A DNA stretch of 64,000 nucleotides from DASTCZ01 sp963704455. GTDB lineage: Bacteria; Acidobacteriota; Terriglobia; Acidiferrales; UBA7541. The notes beneath the pieces are model-generated. The model searched no databases. It was not told the DNA's origin and was given only the letters and a program-made list of their open reading frames with translations. This document shows, in pieces, positions 61,857-64,000 of the stretch; positions within the stretch are counted from its first letter, which is position 1, and each line of letters begins with the position of its first letter. Where the stretch lies: positions 1,674,001-1,738,000 of the forward strand of contig OY969905.1 in the NCBI GenBank assembly GCA_963704455.1. Reading direction: 5' to 3'. The position numbers and the translations under genes are program-made.

Positions 61857-63266
61857 ATGCTTACCCGTAAACGCCCATTTTCGGATGTATCGTTTTTACG
61901 CTTTTTCAGGGCGTCCAAAATAATTTTACAAATATTTTTGGCTGCTGGCTTGCTCGCAGCGGCCTTTGTGAACGCCGCCATTTCGCGTGCTAACGATTCG
62001 CCCCCAGGCTTGCCCGCCACGCCGCCCAGCGCCCAGCAACGGCCAGTTCCAAAGCGCGCCGCCGCGCCCGAGACGTTCCTTCCGGTCGTAATGTTCACCG
62101 ACTGGCGCGACCCGAAAGAAGGCGCATTCACCATCAGCGTGCCGCAGGGCTGGCAGGTCACCGGCGGAGCGTTCCGCCGCTCCGACATTGACATCACGCA
62201 CTCGATCCACGCAGGCACCGCCGATTCGCGCGTCAGCATTTTTATGAATGACCCGGATATAACTCCGCGCGAAGTGCCCAACGATTTGACCGATGCGCTC
62301 GGACAAAAGGAAGGCCAAACGATGACGGCCGCATGGGGCGGCCCGATCCTTCTCTCGCAATTTCAGCAGGGCCAGGATTTTGTCCAGTCCTATGTTCAAA
62401 GCAAGGTTTGCCCCAGCGCGCAGATCACGCGCAGCGGCCAGCTCGAAAAGGAAACCGCCGAGATGGATCAAACTGTCGCGCCTTATGCGGTGAAGGCCAG
62501 CGCAAAAGCGCAGTCTTCCGTCGGCGAAGTTTTCTACCGCTGCGGCGATGACTACGGCTACGCCACCGCGACCACGCTTGCCGTGTGGCCCGCGGTGGGC
62601 CGCGGCGTCACGCTCTGGTTCGTCTACTCCGTCAGCGGCTTCACCGTGAAGAAAGAAGTGGACGCCGCTTTCGCCATGTACGTCCTGCACACCGCGGTTT
62701 CCAGTTTCAAGCTTGACTCGCAATGGGAAGCGCGCAGCCAGCAGGCAGCGCAGGCGCTCACCGACAGCGTCACGCAGATGCAAAACGCCATCGCGCAAAA
62801 CATCCGCCAGCAGGCCACCGCGCGCGCCGACGTCGAGCGCCCCAGCGTCGTCCACGGAAACAGTGGCAGTCTCCTCTCGAGTTGGAACGCCGCCGCTATG
62901 CCGAACAATCCATCATCGCCGGGAAATCAGGCGAGCAACTCGCAAGCCAATTCGCAGATCGCTTCCGCCCGCCCCCCGCAAACTCGAGGCAGCGCTGAAA
63001 CAAGCTCGTCATCTGGCGGCGCGGCAAGCTCAGGAAACTCAAGCGCAACAATCTCGGCCGGCGCGACAAACAAATCAACCACTACAAAAGCGCCAAGTTC
63101 AGCAGTCGCCGAAGCGTCCGACGACCCCGTCTGGGCCGAAGGCCATTCCAATGCCGGCAAATTTAATTATTATTGGACGCGCGCCGACGGCTCCATCATC
63201 GCCACCGCAACCGGCGCGACGCCCACCGCTCGCGGCGGCGGCTGGCACGCATTGCCATCTCACTGA
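61857..63266 (+). CDS. Exported unknown protein with low-complexity C-terminus
   Basis: A 469-aa protein from ATG 61857 (GGAG 10 bases upstream; an in-frame ATG lies 18 bases earlier). A basic N-terminus and a hydrophobic segment (about 20-40) suggest export. A folded domain (about 75-300) contains 'FTDWRDPKEGAFTISVPQGWQVTGGAFRRSDIDITHSIHA', 'YGYATATTLAVWPAVGRGVTLWFVYSVSGF' and two Cys. Residues 340-435 are Ser/Ala/Thr/Asn-rich. The last 40 ('DPVWAEGHSNAGKFNYYWTRADGSIIATATG') look like a small WW-like strand pair. No family known. A wHTH frame follows in the same reading frame after one TGA. Confidence 0.7.
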   Translation: MLTRKRPFSDVSFLRFFRASKIILQIFLAAGLLAAAFVNAAISRANDSPPGLPATPPSAQQRPVPKRAAAPETFLPVVMFTDWRDPKEGAFTISVPQGWQVTGGAFRRSDIDITHSIHAGTADSRVSIFMNDPDITPREVPNDLTDALGQKEGQTMTAAWGGPILLSQFQQGQDFVQSYVQSKVCPSAQITRSGQLEKETAEMDQTVAPYAVKASAKAQSSVGEVFYRCGDDYGYATATTLAVWPAVGRGVTLWFVYSVSGFTVKKEVDAAFAMYVLHTAVSSFKLDSQWEARSQQAAQALTDSVTQMQNAIAQNIRQQATARADVERPSVVHGNSGSLLSSWNAAAMPNNPSSPGNQASNSQANSQIASARPPQTRGSAETSSSSGGAASSGNSSATISAGATNKSTTTKAPSSAVAEASDDPVWAEGHSNAGKFNYYWTRADGSIIATATGATPTARGGGWHALPSH

Positions 63267-63287
63267 CACCCAGCAATTAATTTCACT

Positions 63288-63806
63288 TTGCGAAACGATC
63301 CGCAATTCGCCGGAGCATCTATTCCGGCTCAGGCGGATCCTGCCCAGCCGCCTCCGAAGAAGCGCGACGACATCGCTGCCGACGTCAAACACATTAGCCG
63401 CGGTGGCGCAGGCAAGCGCGGCGGCATCGCCAAACGCGACTACTACGCCCGCCTCGCCGCGCGCTTCCTGAAAGATCCGCTCATCTCGCCCGACGCGAAG
63501 CTCCTGCGCGCGCTGCTGGCCGCCTTCGCCGACGAGCGCACCGGCCGCACGTTCGTCAGCCTGCGCCGGCTCGAGCGCCTGATGCGCTGTGGACGCAAGC
63601 GCCGCTCAGCCGCCCAGAATGAGCTGGTCGCCGCCGGCTGGCTGCAACTGGTCCGCGAACGCGCCTACGGAGGCCGCCTGGGCCGCCTCTCCTTCCGCCT
63701 CTGCGAACCGCCTCCCAGTGAGCCGCCAGTGGGCCGTTCCGCCATAGTGGTGGCGCAGCCCAGTCCTAATACATCCATGCCCAATAGAATCATGATCAAG
63801 CCCTGA
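63288..63806 (+). CDS. wHTH-type DNA-binding protein (start uncertain)
   Basis: A 172-aa frame. A basic N-terminal part rich in Pro and Lys is followed by a helical DNA-binding region ('RDYYARLAARFLKDPLISPDAKLLRALLAAFADERTGRTFVSLRRLERLMRCGRKRRSAAQNELVAAGWLQLVRERAYGGRLG', about 50-135), which looks like a winged helix of the replication-initiator/regulator sort, and a disordered C-terminus. The only start near the front is TTG at 63288, with no ribosome site; the first ATG lies within the wHTH. The frame continues from the preceding gene past TGA. Confidence 0.6.
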   Translation: MRNDPQFAGASIPAQADPAQPPPKKRDDIAADVKHISRGGAGKRGGIAKRDYYARLAARFLKDPLISPDAKLLRALLAAFADERTGRTFVSLRRLERLMRCGRKRRSAAQNELVAAGWLQLVRERAYGGRLGRLSFRLCEPPPSEPPVGRSAIVVAQPSPNTSMPNRIMIKP

Positions 63807-63824
63807 GCGAGGTTGGTTTTTAAT

Positions 63825-63866
63825 TTTTTCAGTTTTGCAAGCTCTAAGGCTTGCAAAACTGAAAAA
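63825..63866. repeat. Perfect 18-bp inverted repeat with 6-base loop
   Basis: TTTTTCAGTTTTGCAAGC (63825-63842), loop TCTAAG, then the exact complement (63849-63866). It begins 18 bases after the wHTH stop. Neither strand has a T-tract after the stem beyond the stem's own bases, so it is not a textbook terminator. Confidence 0.85.
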
Positions 63867-64000
63867 CCTTCACCCAGAACCGTCAAAATTCCCCGGCACT
63901 CTGTGCAACAGTGCTTAAGAAAGACCCGTTGCCCGCATCGAAATAAGTGCGAATGTTTGTTGCTCCGGTGCGGGGCGTGTGCTACTTTTCTGGAGTACCG

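Overview
The window looks like chromosome of an Acidobacteriota member, probably a soil or peat lineage. The evidence is moderately high GC and family content typical of that phylum: an 800-residue MacB/FtsX-type permease with no ATPase beside it (the 'ADOP' type), a Kdp operon preceded by an OmpL-like beta-barrel porin, a tricorn-like S41 protease, an NHL/ASH-domain secreted protein, and a TonB receptor next to a YfiR protein. Taxonomy is inferred from gene content only.

Layout. 1-2153: end of a GH35 beta-galactosidase, an SSS symporter and a 52-aa membrane peptide, joined by ATGA overlaps. 2173-5680: a secreted c-type cytochrome/copper monooxygenase-like protein, then an IS481-like element with 15-bp target duplications that landed between two divergent promoters. 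To its right is a fluoride riboswitch with an overlapping terminator, controlling crcB and a DUF190 gene. 5698-15801: the potassium locus. KdpD is split into two divergently transcribed genes, followed by kdpE. Facing them is a leftward operon: small membrane ORF, porin, 28-aa ORF, kdpF, kdpA, kdpB, kdpC. An 11-bp-period direct repeat upstream looks like a KdpE site.

16036-28699: metallo-beta-lactamase hydrolase, HtrA protease, TPR proteins, RibD/DHFR-like reductase, tRNA-Arg(CCG), a large S41 protease with its own terminator, a Tat-type secreted Pro-rich protein, and a three-gene MscS operon. 27743-34887 is an overlapping leftward operon: TonB receptor, YfiR, hybrid histidine kinase, REC-GGDEF diguanylate cyclase. 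This is a probable outer-membrane-to-c-di-GMP signalling route. 35206-42786: Ser/Thr kinase, thioredoxin-fold protein, DsbD-N-like protein and the NHL/ASH protein.

43400-53474: a Tat-exported SufS-like PLP protein without the catalytic cysteine, tRNA-Cys, a Phd/VapC toxin-antitoxin pair with palindromic operators, a secreted esterase-like protein, the ADOP permease, an SppA-like remnant, galT and a YraN protein. 53496-59577: small secreted proteins, a class III aminotransferase, an old duplicated 3' fragment of cysS, an unknown gene and intact cysS. 59843-61530: a type II restriction-modification pair. 61857-63806: a secreted unknown protein followed in the same frame, across one TGA, by a wHTH-like protein. 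The window ends with a perfect 18-bp hairpin.

The coherent functional units are the potassium module, the fluoride module, the TonB/YfiR/c-di-GMP operon, the toxin-antitoxin pair and the restriction-modification pair. Starts, promoters and hairpins were read by eye; family calls rest on remembered motifs, not on searches.
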